Shown: positions 22,991-33,298, counted from the first letter of the stretch. The stretch: 64,000 nucleotides of DNA from Phyto melanocephala (GCA_941918925.1 OW799236.1:90286187-90350186), one strand, 5' to 3'. Notes: a model not told the origin generated them from the letters alone. Numbers and translations are program-made.

Positions 22991-24991
22991 TTATTTCTTA
23001 TGTACTAAATGTCTGTAACTCTGTGCAACATTATCTGTATCTACTTTATAATTAATTCTCTGTGTAGTTGGTACATTAATTATCTGTAACATTTCTAACA
23101 TATATCTACGTTTATAATTATTTTCTATATTTAAAACTGATACATTTTCAAAGTTCGGAAAGTGATCAGAGTTGGAACAATGAGAAGATAATGCTGTTTT
23201 TTGTGAAGAAATATTTCTATACTTTTGGTCAGATTTATGTCCAGCAATTCTTGTCCTAAGTTTATTTTTTGTCGTTCCTATATAAACCTTATCACAACTT
23301 TCCCCATCATTTCCCCCGCAAGGTATTTTATATACTATATTTGACATATCCCATTTCTGTATTTTGTCCTTAGTATTACTAAATAATCTACCTATTGTAT
23401 TGTTCATTCTATAAGTCATCCCATATTTATTATAATCAAAAACTTTTGAATTCTTTAACCTTTCTGACATCCCTGGTACATACGTTAACGATTTATAAAT
23501 TTTTGGTTCAACTATATTCACTGAGTTATCCTCTCTCCTTTCATTAAAATGATTAATAAACTGATAAATTAGTCCAATTGGAAAATCATTATCAATAAGT
23601 ATATCTTTAATAATGACCTTATTCTTCCTATGAAAAACTTTATCACTAATTTTTAATACTCTTCCCACAAAATTTCTAGCCGTATTAATTTTCACTTGTC
23701 TATTGTGGTTAGAATTATAGTTTATAATCCTACCTGAAGCAGTGGGTTTTTGGTACCAATCCACTAACAACTTATTACCCTTTCTTATAACTAATGTATC
23801 TAAATAGGGTAGTCTCAAATCACATTCCCTTTCTATAGTGAATTTAATTGAAGAAGTAAAATCATTAAAAATATCTAACATTTGATCAATAAACTCTTCA
23901 GGCATAATACAAAATAAATCATCTACATATTTAGTCATTAATTTTGGTTTTATATTCATTTTCTGAATACAAGAGTCTAGTAATTTTTCCATAACTATGT
24001 CTGCAACAATTGGTGAAGCAGGAGATCCCATAGGAAGTCCTTCATGTTGCATAAATATCTTTCCATTATATTGGAAATATCTATTGTCCTCTATACAAAA
24101 CTTAAGAATATGTTTAAATAAATCTTTATTTATTTTCGTGTATTTTTCAATAATACTCCATTTTTCTTCTATTATCTCTAATGCTAAGGCAACAGGTATA
24201 CTCGGAAATAATGAAACTACATCCAATGAAATTAATTTTTCCTCATTCATAATACATTGGTCCTTAATCCTTTCCTTAAATTGTATTGAATCCTTAACAT
24301 TATATGTTGAATTTTCAGTTACCTTCTTTAAAATGGTAGAAATATATTTACAAAGTCCGTAAGATGGAGAATTCACAAACGAACAAATGGGTCTTAGGGG
24401 AAAATCTTCTTTGTGTATTTTCGGTAATCCATATAATCTAGGTGCAGTAGCAATATTAGTCTTAAGTTTATTCTTCTCATTAACTGTAATGATATTCTGT
24501 CTAAAAAGTTCCTCAACGAAATCATTATTCCTCTTTTGCAGTCTACTTGTAGGATCCTTATTAACTAATTTACATTTCGTTATATCTCCTACAATATTAT
24601 CCATTCTCATGATATAATCTTCCTTCATTAAAGCTACAGTTGTGTTACCTTTATCTGCTTCTAAAATAAGTAAATCCCTATTAGTCTTTAAGTAATTTTT
24701 GGTAACATTAACTCTATTCATTATAAATTTATCCTTATTACTTAATCTCATCCTGTTCAAATGACTATCAATGATCGTTGTCAACTTCGTCCTAGCTATT
24801 TCCTGCTCCTCTTTATCTTGTAATGTCTGTATAAAGTCCTCTCCTTCAGTTATAATATTCAACATAGGAAATTCTTCCTTTTTAATAGGTAAAGCATGTT
24901 TATGCCCAAGTGAAAGAGTCCATTGTACCTCATCTGGTATATCTAAGTCAGTCTTGTTAACAAACCATTTCCTATTAAACCTAATACCAAA
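22991..24991 (-). CDS. Penelope RT / GIY-YIG endonuclease protein, 5'-truncated
   Basis: The open frame starts mid-protein at the insertion junction (FGIRFNRKWF) and runs about 666 codons to its stop; the first Met lies 42 codons in. Motifs in order, counted from that Met: just before it WTLSLGHKHALP (Penelope N-terminal signature). Then FPLRPICSFVNSPSYG (about 155-170), ISLDVVSLFPSIPVALAL (RT motif A with catalytic Asp, about 213-230), EGLPMGSPASPIVAD (motif B, about 275-290) and KYVDDLFCIM (motif C with the YVDD box, about 313-322). After these come RLPYLDTLV and the C-terminal GIY-YIG nuclease: IVYKIPCGG, then KVYIGTTKNKLRTRIAGHKS (about 540-570) with the conserved Arg and His and a downstream Glu (LEML). 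RT copies the RNA template and the nuclease nicks the target. All key residues look present; only the N-terminus is lost, so this copy is probably not autonomous. Confidence 0.9.
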   Translation of the reverse strand, partial: FGIRFNRKWFVNKTDLDIPDEVQWTLSLGHKHALPIKKEEFPMLNIITEGEDFIQTLQDKEEQEIARTKLTTIIDSHLNRMRLSNKDKFIMNRVNVTKNYLKTNRDLLILEADKGNTTVALMKEDYIMRMDNIVGDITKCKLVNKDPTSRLQKRNNDFVEELFRQNIITVNEKNKLKTNIATAPRLYGLPKIHKEDFPLRPICSFVNSPSYGLCKYISTILKKVTENSTYNVKDSIQFKERIKDQCIMNEEKLISLDVVSLFPSIPVALALEIIEEKWSIIEKYTKINKDLFKHILKFCIEDNRYFQYNGKIFMQHEGLPMGSPASPIVADIVMEKLLDSCIQKMNIKPKLMTKYVDDLFCIMPEEFIDQMLDIFNDFTSSIKFTIERECDLRLPYLDTLVIRKGNKLLVDWYQKPTASGRIINYNSNHNRQVKINTARNFVGRVLKISDKVFHRKNKVIIKDILIDNDFPIGLIYQFINHFNERREDNSVNIVEPKIYKSLTYVPGMSERLKNSKVFDYNKYGMTYRMNNTIGRLFSNTKDKIQKWDMSNIVYKIPCGGNDGESCDKVYIGTTKNKLRTRIAGHKSDQKYRNISSQKTALSSHCSNSDHFPNFENVSVLNIENNYKRRYMLEMLQIINVPTTQRINYKVDTDNVAQSYRHLVHKK

Positions 24992-25420
24992 TGATTATTT
25001 TTAATTTTTAATGATTTTGATTATAATGTTATTTTTGTCAAATTAATTTTGTTAAATCATATTATTTTTAAATGATAACCATTTTGAAATTTTTACGAAA
25101 AATTATCATTAAATGATACAATTCAAACAAATGCTTGATTATCGTGACAAAATATATGATGAAATGAAATAAAAATAACTATTACTTGTTTTCGACAACC
25201 AAATATTGTTTTAGAAAAAATAATATTACCGTCGTGATCATGTCGTAACCATGGTTTTTCTTTGCGTGTAGCCTTGGAGAAATAAGCCACAATAGTACAA
25301 AAGATTATCTAGTATTATCTATGTATATATACAAATAAAATATTAAAAATTAGTGAATTTATTGTTTCAATATCTACATATGTCCCCAAGTGGAGTACCT
25401 AGTCAATAGTACTAGTGTCT

Positions 25421-25843
25421 ATAGTAAGTACCTGGTTCCAATGTCTACATATGTCCCCAAGGGAACTAGTAAGTCAATAGTTCTTATAGTACTAGTGCAT
25501 TCTCAATGACACAAACGTGTTAAATGTCTATAGCACAAAACATTGTAAGAGGTATAGTAAATCAGTAGTTCCAATGTCGCTACATTGTCTACATATGCCC
25601 CCAAAAGAACTAATGAGTCAATAGTGCTAGTGTCTATAGTAAGTACCTGGTTCCAATGTCTACATATGTCCCCAAGGGAACTAGTAAGTCAATAGTACTT
25701 ATAGTACTAGTGCATTCTCAATGACACGCACATGTTAAATGTCTATAGCACACAACATTGTAAAAGGTATAGTAAGTCAGTAGTACTGGTGACAATGTCA
25801 GTAGTGAGTCAGTACTGATTTACTATTGACATTTCCTACAGGG
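25421..25843 (+). repeat. CACTA right subterminal direct repeats
   Basis: Two direct repeats of about 215 bp (25421-25635 and 25636-25830) share 'GTAAGTACCTGGTTCC', 'CATATGTCCCCAAGGGAACT' and 'GTGCATTCTCAATGACAC'. Each contains smaller repeats of AGTCAATAGTACTAGTG type. Subterminal repeats of this kind are transposase binding regions in CACTA elements (family knowledge). Confidence 0.7.
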
Positions 25844-25992
25844 CATATATTCTACCGCCAAAAAAACACGCACACACATTTGCTTTTTGACATTTAAGTC
25901 GTCGTTTTCCAGCAACAAAATACATTTAAGATTTTGTTGTTGCAGAACTGAGGCTACCTGATGATTGTACCATGGTTGAATTGTTAGTTTAG

Positions 25993-28425
25993 ATTCGTTC
26001 CTTGATCCTTTATCAATTTAAAAGGTTGCCTTTTGGTCTTAAAATATCCTCTAACAGCTTTCAGAGAATGTTGACCATAGCATTGACAGGTTTAGATTCC
26101 AATGCATTTATATATGTGGATGACATAATTGTTTTTGGATGCTCCCTACAACATCATAATGACAATTTAAGAAAAGTTTTTCAGAAACTAAAAAGCCGCA
26201 ACCTTAAATTAAATCCGAGTAAATGTAATTTTTTGAAACCAGAGGTAGTTTATTTAGGACACCTTATTACAGATAAAGGGGTAATGACAGACCCAAATAA
26301 GAGTAGGGTACTTGAAACTTACCCAATTCCAAAGAGTGCAGATGAAACACGAAGATTCGTAGCTTTTTGCAACTATTATAGACGTTTCGTCAAAGATTTT
26401 GCACAAATAGCTAAGCCTCTTAATGACTTACTAAGGAAAAACCAAAAATTTGTTTGGACAGAACATTGCCAAAAGTCTTTTGAAATATTGAAATCTATGG
26501 TAACGAATCCACCAATATTACAATACCCCGACTTCGAAAAGGAATTTATCCTTACCACTGACGCATCGGATTACGCGTTAGGAGCGATTCTTTCACAAGG
26601 TGAGATAAACAGTGATTTACCAATCTCTTATGCGAGCCGGTCTCTTACTAAATATGAAATTAATAAACCTGTGATAGAGAAAGAACTTTTAGCTATTCAT
26701 TGGGGAATTACTCACTTTAGACCATATTTATACGGTAGAAAGTTCCAGGTCGTGACTGATCACAGACCACTAGTATCATTGTTTACCCATAAAAACCCTT
26801 CATCAAGATTAACACGGATTAGGTTGGATCTCATGGATTATGATTTTGAGATCGTATATAAACAGGGAAAAATAAATACCAATGCAGATGCCTTATCAAG
26901 AATTAAAATAGATTCCGATAATTTAAAAGAACTGATACCAAAATCTATAAACGTAATGACTAGGAAAATGACTGAAAAGTTAGGGAAAAGAGAGGAAAAT
27001 AAAAATGAGGAAAATGAGATTAATAAGGAAGGAAACAGTGACAGAGAGACTGATCACATTTACATATGGAATAGCATTTTGTTTTCACAAGTAAAAGGCT
27101 ATCCGAGATTACAATTTGTAGTAGTTAGAATGAATAGAGGCATGCCGAAGATTGAAATTTTAGGGAATCGCGTAATAATATCTGGTAATGAAAATGCATA
27201 CTCGAATTTAGGTTCAGTCTTGCAGAAGTTAACGAAGATTTTACGGGATAACCAAATATTCACAGTAACGCTAGCAAAAGATGATGAAATATTTAAATAT
27301 GTGCACGAAAGGAGATTTATGGAAATATATAATAGCATGCAGAATAAATGTAAACATAGGCAGAAACCTATAGAAATTATATTGTTTAGACAACCTGAAA
27401 AGATATTAGAAAACGAAAAACAAAAAGAAATTATAAAGGAATATCATGAAACTCCACATGGCGGACACGTGGGAGTGCGTAGAACAGTCATTAGAATAAA
27501 ACAGAAGTACATATGGAAAAATATGTACAAAATGATTAAGAATTTTGTCAGTCGATGCGAATCTTGTAAAAGAAATAAAATTATTAAACATACAAAGGTG
27601 CCATTCCAGATTACTAATACACCTACAAAACCTTTTCAAGTCATACAACTTGACACGGTAGGTCCATTAAGAGTATCAAATGGATACAGATATATATTGA
27701 CAGCGCAATGTGAGCTAACTAAATACATTGACGCATACCCAATAGAAACCAAAGAAGCATCTGAGATAGGAAGGATATTGGTAGAAAAGTTTATATTGAA
27801 ATATGGATGTTTTGATACGGTCAAAACAGATAGGGGAACTGAATTTGTAAATGAGTTATTTAAGAGAATATGTACACTCATGAAGATTAAACACATAACT
27901 TCGACAGCATATCACCATGAAACTTTGGGTAGTATTGAGAGAAATCATAAAGTTTTAAATGAGTATATGCGTTCTTTCACGGAACAATACAATTGGGATG
28001 AATGGATTCCATATTATACATTCGCGTATAATACCACTCCACATACATCCACGCATTTTACCCCATTTGAACTGATATATGGTAGATTGGCATCAATGCC
28101 AACCGAACCCATGTCAGATGATATATTTTACAATTATGAAGATTATGTAAACGAATTGAAAATAAAATTGAAACATGCACATGATATGGCAAACAAAAAT
28201 TTGTTGAAATACAAAATGAAACAAAAAGTTGCTAAAGATAAGAATACTAATAATATTGATATAAAAATAGGAGATAGAGTATTTTTAAGAAAGGAAAACG
28301 CAAGAAAAAGTGAAAACCAATACATTGGTCCATTTAAAGTAATAAAAATAGAAAATGTGAATATCACAATTTTAAAAGATAATAAACCGATGACCATACA
28401 TAAGAACAGATTAAAATTGTTTTAA
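25993..28425 (+). CDS. Ty3/gypsy pol fragment: RT-RNase H-integrase
   Basis: An uninterrupted frame of about 810 codons, entered in the middle of RT; an apparent TTG start at 26002 is not a real start. From the left: YQFKRLPFGLK and SNSFQRM (RT), FIYVDDIIVFG (RT active site, near 26110), the FCNYYRRFVKDFA connection, then RNase H (TTDASDYALGAILSQ, EKELLAIHW, VVTDHRPL) with its acidic residues. After NADALSRI (near 26890) a poorly conserved spacer leads to the integrase. That has a zinc finger HETPHGGH...CESCKRNK (27447-27575), core Asp in QLDTVGPL, Asp in VKTDRGTEFVNE and Glu in LGSIERNHK. The C-terminus has a chromodomain-free tail (IGPFKVIKIENVNI). Lineage call mdg1/412 rests on RT wording such as NSFQRM and FCNYYRRF. 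The frame is intact, so the truncated copy is young. Confidence 0.88.
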   Translation: MRSLILYQFKRLPFGLKISSNSFQRMLTIALTGLDSNAFIYVDDIIVFGCSLQHHNDNLRKVFQKLKSRNLKLNPSKCNFLKPEVVYLGHLITDKGVMTDPNKSRVLETYPIPKSADETRRFVAFCNYYRRFVKDFAQIAKPLNDLLRKNQKFVWTEHCQKSFEILKSMVTNPPILQYPDFEKEFILTTDASDYALGAILSQGEINSDLPISYASRSLTKYEINKPVIEKELLAIHWGITHFRPYLYGRKFQVVTDHRPLVSLFTHKNPSSRLTRIRLDLMDYDFEIVYKQGKINTNADALSRIKIDSDNLKELIPKSINVMTRKMTEKLGKREENKNEENEINKEGNSDRETDHIYIWNSILFSQVKGYPRLQFVVVRMNRGMPKIEILGNRVIISGNENAYSNLGSVLQKLTKILRDNQIFTVTLAKDDEIFKYVHERRFMEIYNSMQNKCKHRQKPIEIILFRQPEKILENEKQKEIIKEYHETPHGGHVGVRRTVIRIKQKYIWKNMYKMIKNFVSRCESCKRNKIIKHTKVPFQITNTPTKPFQVIQLDTVGPLRVSNGYRYILTAQCELTKYIDAYPIETKEASEIGRILVEKFILKYGCFDTVKTDRGTEFVNELFKRICTLMKIKHITSTAYHHETLGSIERNHKVLNEYMRSFTEQYNWDEWIPYYTFAYNTTPHTSTHFTPFELIYGRLASMPTEPMSDDIFYNYEDYVNELKIKLKHAHDMANKNLLKYKMKQKVAKDKNTNNIDIKIGDRVFLRKENARKSENQYIGPFKVIKIENVNITILKDNKPMTIHKNRLKLF

Positions 28426-28523
28426 GCATTTTTTTTAAGTATTTTGTAATTTTAGATATAAGTATATATAAAAAAAAATATATATTGCATATTATATTTT
28501 TTTTTCTTTTCAAACGGTAGGGG

Positions 28524-29048
28524 TGTAGTGCATTATACATGCATACATAAACATACATACATAAAAATAAAAAAAGAAAAGAAAGACAAACCAAAATGAA
28601 AATACAATAGAATATAAACAAAAACAAATATGAATAAAAAGTATATGACTTGCATTTCAGGTGTCTGGTGTCAATTGATATCGGTCACTAGAATGCATAA
28701 TAATTAAATATATGATATTGATGTCATAGTAAGTAGAATATAAGTAATTATGTAAACAAATAATTTTAAGTAGGGCAATTGGTTAACATAGAATAAGAAA
28801 TAGAATAAGAATACACAAAATTTAAAATAGTATATAAGTTGTTAAGATTTAAATAAAATAGAGTTAGTGACAAAACTGACACAAAACCTAATTGTTGTAT
28901 TTTTAATATAATGTTTAAACACTTCGGCAATTGACTTTGCCATCTCTATAGAGCCGACTAAGTTTCTAAGGCTCTCTAATAAATTAAGAAACCTATAGGG
29001 CAAAGTAATCACAATTTAAACACACACACTTTTAACACTTTTACTACA
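28524..29048 (+). repeat. Probable 3' LTR of the gypsy element
   Basis: It begins TGTAGT directly after the purine-rich tract and ends ACTACA (29043-29048), a perfect inverted hexamer with TG...CA ends; an AATAAA lies near 28851. The 525-bp length is normal for this lineage. There is no 5' LTR in the window to compare with, so the borders remain provisional. Confidence 0.55.
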
Positions 29049-29071
29049 AGTGTCAATTTACAAAAATTCAA

Positions 29072-29350
29072 ATGAGGCCGCGTACTACTTTAGAGCAAAG
29101 AGAATTGGTTTTAAACCATTTAAAAAATGGCCACTCACAGCGAAAAATAGCTGAAATGGTTAACATGAATTCTTCTACGGTCCAAAAAATCATTGAGCGT
29201 TTCACACATGAAAATCGGGTTCATAACAAAGGCAGGAAGGCACCGAATAAAATATTAAATGAGCAGGACGAGCGTTATATTTTGCGGAAAATAAAGGCAA
29301 ACCCACAACCAAAAAAAAAAAACAGCCAAACCCGACACAAAACAAATTGA
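29072..29350 (+). pseudogene. Tc1/mariner transposase, N-terminal fragment
   Basis: Ninety-two codons give a clear paired helix-turn-helix start: RPRTTLEQRELVLNHLKNGH, SQRKIAEMVNMNSSTVQKII and a hinge GRKAPNKILNEQDERYILRK, as in Tc1/Tc3-type transposases. It loses similarity in an A-run (near 29310) and stops at 29350. No catalytic region in the same family follows. It starts 24 bp after the presumed LTR. Terminal repeats were not identified. Confidence 0.7.
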
Positions 29351-29949
29351 CTTTATTTAAAAATTTTCTAAATAAATCCTTAAAAGAAATTTCCTTAAAG
29401 TATGTAACTACAATTATATTAAATAAATTTCTGATTTTATTGCATATAATGTTCTATTGCAATGAGTAAAATGCACCATAAAAAACATGTGCTGCATATG
29501 TCACACGTGTCGCATGTGTTGACTTTCTCATTTTCTATGCTCATGTATGCAATATCACTGTTAGAACTATGTACAGATTTAATTAAACTAATTATACACT
29601 GCATGTTGCTATGTTGTATAGCGCAACAGTTACAGGCCTTTAGTCTCGAGATTAGTTTGGTTTGGTAATTTTTAATTAAAGGGTCTCACGCAAGAGCAAC
29701 TTTGCAAACTGTTCAAAATTAGTTTGAAAATCATGGGTTAATTCGACGAACTCATCGGGCATCGGATGATTTACGCCTCTGGTTAAACCACTTAATTAAT
29801 AAACTTTTAAGAACAACAAAAGTCCTCAAGCCATTGTCGATTCATCATTACAGTTAGAAAAGCTCACTGATCGGTGCGCTCGAATTCCGATACCAGGGGA
29901 AATTATGCATCCATTTGTCTCCACAAATAAAAAGTTAAAAATTTAAAGT

Positions 29950-30240
29950 CAATGGAAAGCTTACTAATATTATCGTGCCTCAGTTGGAAGGCATTGGTAT
30001 TGCAGACATGTGGTTTCAGTAGGGTTGTGCCACATGTTACACAGATAGCGACTCAAACAATTTACTGATAAACTAATGATACCATGAAATAGTCATGTTA
30101 ACTGGTCACCTCGTTTATATAATTTGATGACATTAGATTATTTTCTCTGGAGATATGCTCGAATAAAACAATCTCGAAAAATCTTCGAAAAAATAAATTG
30201 TTGGTCACAAGTGGAAGGCGCTATCTAAAATAATTGTAAC
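29950..30240 (+). pseudogene. Decayed mariner-like transposase, catalytic fragment
   Basis: Plus-strand reading yields VPQLEGIGIADMWFQ, a stop, then GCATCYTD (a worn form of the QQDGATCHT box, with the catalytic Asp lost). After a frame change comes VNWSPRLYNLMTLDYFLWRY (compare VNWPPRSCDLTPLDYFLWGY in the 11.4-kb element). Strongly diverged, with many stops: an old relic. It may or may not belong with the fragment at 29072, which looks like a different transposase subfamily. Confidence 0.65.
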
Positions 30241-31206
30241 TTCACAGAAAGCTAAATCCTTATAGCAACTGTATTATCATAATGTAATTTCTTTGTTATA
30301 TTGCTTGTAAATTTGTTATTTTTGAATACTACTGTATTAAATTTTTGTATCGAGGTTTATTTATGCAAAACTCACTTTCGTAAAAAATACGATTAAGGCT
30401 CTTTAACTTGTAACAATCGATATATGTCTATACACACATACATATCTGTATGTACGTAAAATATTTTTGCGCACTTAAAAATTCAATATTTGAACAAATT
30501 AAATGATTAAATTTCTTTACTCAATGAATAATTTTGCTCATATATTTACCTTGTTTTTTTTCGCATACAATTCAAATTATTTTCCAATAAAATTGAACGA
30601 GAAAAAAACAGAAAAAACCACTGAAAGGGAGATAAAAAAAATATAAAAATAAAAAGCCCTTGACAAATGAAGACTAAAGGGTATTATGAATAATTTATGG
30701 GAGTACCCAATCGAAATGGAAAACAACGTTTGTGGTGTATGTGTTTGTGTGATTTGTGTCGGTGTGTACTCTTAAGAGTGTTGATAACACCCTTAGCAAA
30801 AGTAAAAAAAAACAACAACATACTTTTGGGGGTTAAGGGAAAAATAAACGATACAAGAAATAAATTTGTATGTGTGCGTAAAGCTCTCATAAATAATGAC
30901 CGTCTTAAATGATATTCCTATAAATGTAGTAGCAAACACTAAAAACAACAATAGTCAACGGTAACGTATAAAGAAGACAACTGTCAATAACAGAACACGC
31001 CCCTGCCAAATGACACTCTGTATTATATAAAGCGTTAAGATTTCGAAACGCAAACGAAATTTTTTTCCCTCTTCAGTTTAATTTTTTGTATTTGTGTTTT
31101 GTGAAATCGATTTTTTTTCCTTTATATGATTTTGTAATTGACATTTATATGAAAACTAACAGTAAATATATTATACACTTGTTCGTACAGGATATTATAT
31201 TTACGT
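30241..31206. other. Gene-free AT-rich region
   Basis: No supported feature. Open frames of about 70 codons at 30.68-30.91 kb on both strands lack any motif. Confidence 0.5.
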
Positions 31207-32287
31207 ATGGACATTTCCATGAATATGTCAACCACGATTGTAAAAATAAAAACTCTTGAAAGTTTTTCATTATAGTTTTATTGATAAAAAAAACACTCAA
31301 ATTTTACTATGCGCAGGTATTAGGAGCTTATTTGATTATTTTAAGAGCAATAATAAGAGTTAAATCTGATTATCTCTTTGACTTATTTTAAAGAATTGCC
31401 ATCAACTATTTTTTTAGCGTCTGAATTGTAAAAATAAATTGTAATTGTAAATATTAAGGCATATTTACATTATTATTGTAAAAACAACAAAAAAAGAAAA
31501 TATAGAGTCCAATTAGCGGTATTTTTGATTTCTTTTGGATGTTATTTTAATGTCACGTACGTAGTGCAAAAACATTATTTGTCTACGTCATTCGTATTTG
31601 TCGCAAAAGCACCTAATTTAGAATTTAACTTTTTTTCTTAACATAATATAAATTTTATTACCTAAGAATACAATTAGAGAAAAATCTGTCACGTACGATA
31701 TATCACGAACGATATTAAAATGAATTTATTATAAAATCATTTAAAGATTGTTTTCAATCAAGGCATATTTATTCATCAGGTACTCTTAATTCGTCAGCTG
31801 ATTATTTTTTTCATCACTTATTTTAAATTTCAGCTGTCAAAATGCATAAATAAAAAACAATTTTCTCTCTTTTCAAATTTATTTCAAATGTCAAACTTCA
31901 TATATAAAAAATAGAAACAAAAAATTCTCTCCGAACTGAAATAACCTGATGAATAAATATGTCTTGGTTTTCAATTAAGTATGATGGATTTTAAATGAAA
32001 AATATTTGGTTTTGTATAAGAAATTAGAAAAAGAAAAAATACCTCCCAAGATTAGCAGATTTTTGCATATTTTTATATATACCTCAAAATCACTTCTGTT
32101 TTTGTCACGTACGATATACTATTATTTTTCTGGATATTTTAGAAAACAATGATTCGAATATAATTATTGTTTTTTAAATAAAGTACCCTATGAATGGAAC
32201 ATAAAGATCTTATTTTGTTATTCTTACAAAAATTACTCCACTTTATAGGAGTACAAATGTCACGTACGATGACATGGAAATGCCCAT
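31207..32287. mobile_element. 1.1-kb TIR element with CACGTACGAT repeats
   Basis: Inverted ends ATGGACATTTCCATG (31207-31221) and, inward from the right, ATGGGCATTTCCATG (32273-32287). The word GTCACGTACG recurs at about 31552, 31688, 32104 and 32259, three times followed by AT. One of these is next to the right end, and a worn form (TGTCAACCACGATTG) is next to the left end. No coding. It contains the nested MITE at 31759-31966. Target duplication not resolved. Confidence 0.55.
31759..31966. mobile_element. 208-bp MITE, relative of the P-like MITE
   Basis: Left CAAGGCATATTTATTCATCA and right (inward) CAAGACATATTTATTCATCA are inverted repeats, followed on both sides by GGT. The flanking direct repeat GTTTTCAAT (31750-31758 and 31967-31975) is 9 bp, or 8 if one base is chance. 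The inner segment CAGCTGATTATTTTTTTC is shared with the element starting at 18305. Confidence 0.75.
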
Positions 32288-32650
32288 ATGTATGACTACA
32301 TTTAAATACAATCAATTAAATATTGTTTTAGAATTATTTGAAACATAGCGATCAAGGCATATTCATTTCGGTATATGCAAGGGCGAATTGATACAACAAA
32401 GCAACTTTTTAGGGAATACTTTTTGTCAAGGCCAATTCATATATCAGGGATGGGAAAGTTGTTATAATATGTTAAATTTATTAAAATTTGATTAAAAAAA
32501 GGATATTTATTTTCGAAACACATTACAAATGCTGCAAGAGTAATAAATATATATAAATTTGGGTAATTTATTAACAAAAAAGTACTCTCAAGTTAATTGT
32601 TTAATACCGAAACCAAATTCCCATTTTCCATGCCTGCATTAATAAATAAA

Positions 32651-32733
32651 ATCAAGGCGAATTCAAAAAATTTTGACAAAATGCTTCCCCATCAGCTGGG
32701 ATGTTAATTTCACCTGTATGAATTCGCCTTGAT
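32651..32733. mobile_element. 83-bp palindromic mini-element
   Basis: A perfect 15-bp inverted repeat ATCAAGGCGAATTCA bounds 53 bp. Partial versions (ATCAAGGCATATTCA, AAGGGCGAATTGA, GTCAAGGCCAATTCA) lie at 32351-32450, and the CAAGGC start is shared with the 208-bp MITE. Confidence 0.6.
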
Positions 32734-33298
32734 AGCAATTCAAATTCAAATTTTTTATTATCGTAAAATAACCAAAATTCTTAAAAGGTTTATATATAAT
32801 TAAATATTTTCTCTTCAACATATTGACATTAACTACACTTCACATGTTTTAAAATCAATTTTTACCAATTTAAATATAAAAACAACTAAATGATTAATAA
32901 ATTGCATCTAATTTAAGACACAAATTACATACATACACAACAGATATCTATAAAGTTGTCCTTCACTGTACATTTGCGAAAAATCCTAGATACTAATGAA
33001 AATACCCAAAGCATGTAGTTGTAAGAATCAATATTAACGATACATACCGCGAGTAAAGATAGAAATGAGTAACATATTAAAGATATCTATGTACACATTT
33101 GTACGAGTATCTATTAGAATGGCAGTAAAACACCCTTAAGTCCACCCACCAATCATGATGAAAAAAAAACTCTCACACCAAATATTACGTTTTTTTTTGC
33201 GTAAAAGGAATCTGAATCCATAGAAATGAAAACAACAAAAAAGTACCCTAAAGAGCAACCAATTGAACTGTATCTATGAGATACATAATATTTTTTTA
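32734..33298. other. AT-rich spacer
   Basis: Nothing recognisable. Confidence 0.5.

Larger units (their letters stand above)
22252..24991 (-). mobile_element. Penelope-like retroelement, 5' truncated
   Basis: The insertion interrupts the MITE and is flanked by the 14-bp direct repeat TGATTATTTTTAAT (22238-22251 and 24992-25005), in the range known for Penelope-like elements. The empty site is visible in the second MITE copy near 34722-34735. The coding part (22991-24991) is cut off at its 5' end exactly at the junction. The 3' part (22252-22990) is non-coding, AT-rich, with repeated ATAACAAAAAT words and a hammerhead-like core. The intact frame and readable duplications indicate a fairly recent insertion. 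Confidence 0.85.
21785..25268. mobile_element. TA-duplicating MITE, copy 1, split by Penelope
   Basis: Left end CACGCAAAGAAAAAATATGG and right end (inward) CACGCAAAGAAAAACCATGG, each next to TA (21783-21784; 25269-25270). Removing the Penelope insertion leaves about 730 bp that aligns with 34304-35000 ('AACATACTATGAT', 'TTTGTAATCATACT.TTGTTT', 'GTCGTGATCATG'). Non-coding. The TA duplication suggests a Tc1/mariner-type mobiliser (inference). Confidence 0.8.
18419..25843 (+). mobile_element. CACTA/EnSpm-like DNA transposon
   Basis: Inverted ends CCCTGTAGGAA (left, 18419) and, inward from the right, CCCTGTAGGAA (25843), with a 2-bp direct repeat CA on each side. Subterminal motifs are shared by both ends: GTCCCCAAGT and TGACATTGTCA on the left, the same words in the 215-bp direct repeats on the right. 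Multiple subterminal repeats are typical of CACTA elements. Inside are a broken transposase gene (19209-20798), a small spliced companion gene (20795-21626), and a secondary MITE carrying a Penelope element. The element itself split the P-like MITE. Confidence 0.75.
18305..25974. mobile_element. P-like MITE, outermost shell of the nest
   Basis: Left end CATGGTAAAATTATCAGGTA and right end (inward) CATGGTACAATCATCAGGTA are inverted repeats that continue through GCCTCA. They are flanked by a perfect 8-bp direct repeat GTTGAATT (18297-18304 and 25975-25982). Without the later insertion the element is about 240 bp and has no coding. The terminal sequence and 8-bp duplication recall the P superfamily, whose canonical P end is, from memory, CATGATGAAATAACATAAGG; that assignment is inference. 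A hAT-type element would also give 8 bp. A relative lies at 31759-31966 and shares CAGCTGATTATTTTTTTC. Confidence 0.75.
25993..29048 (+). mobile_element. gypsy (mdg1/412-like) LTR element, 3' half
   Basis: The 3' part of pol, a purine-rich tract (GGTAGGGG just before 28524) and a probable 3' LTR are present. Gag, protease, the first half of RT and the 5' LTR are missing. The left border lies only about 10 bp from the target duplication of the P-like MITE, so the two events may be linked. No env-like frame follows pol. Confidence 0.8.

Noticed and set aside
29680..29940. Middle part of the Tc1 transposase between the two fragments
   Set aside because: I could not find a convincing reading in any frame, so the fragments at 29072 and 29950 are kept separate.
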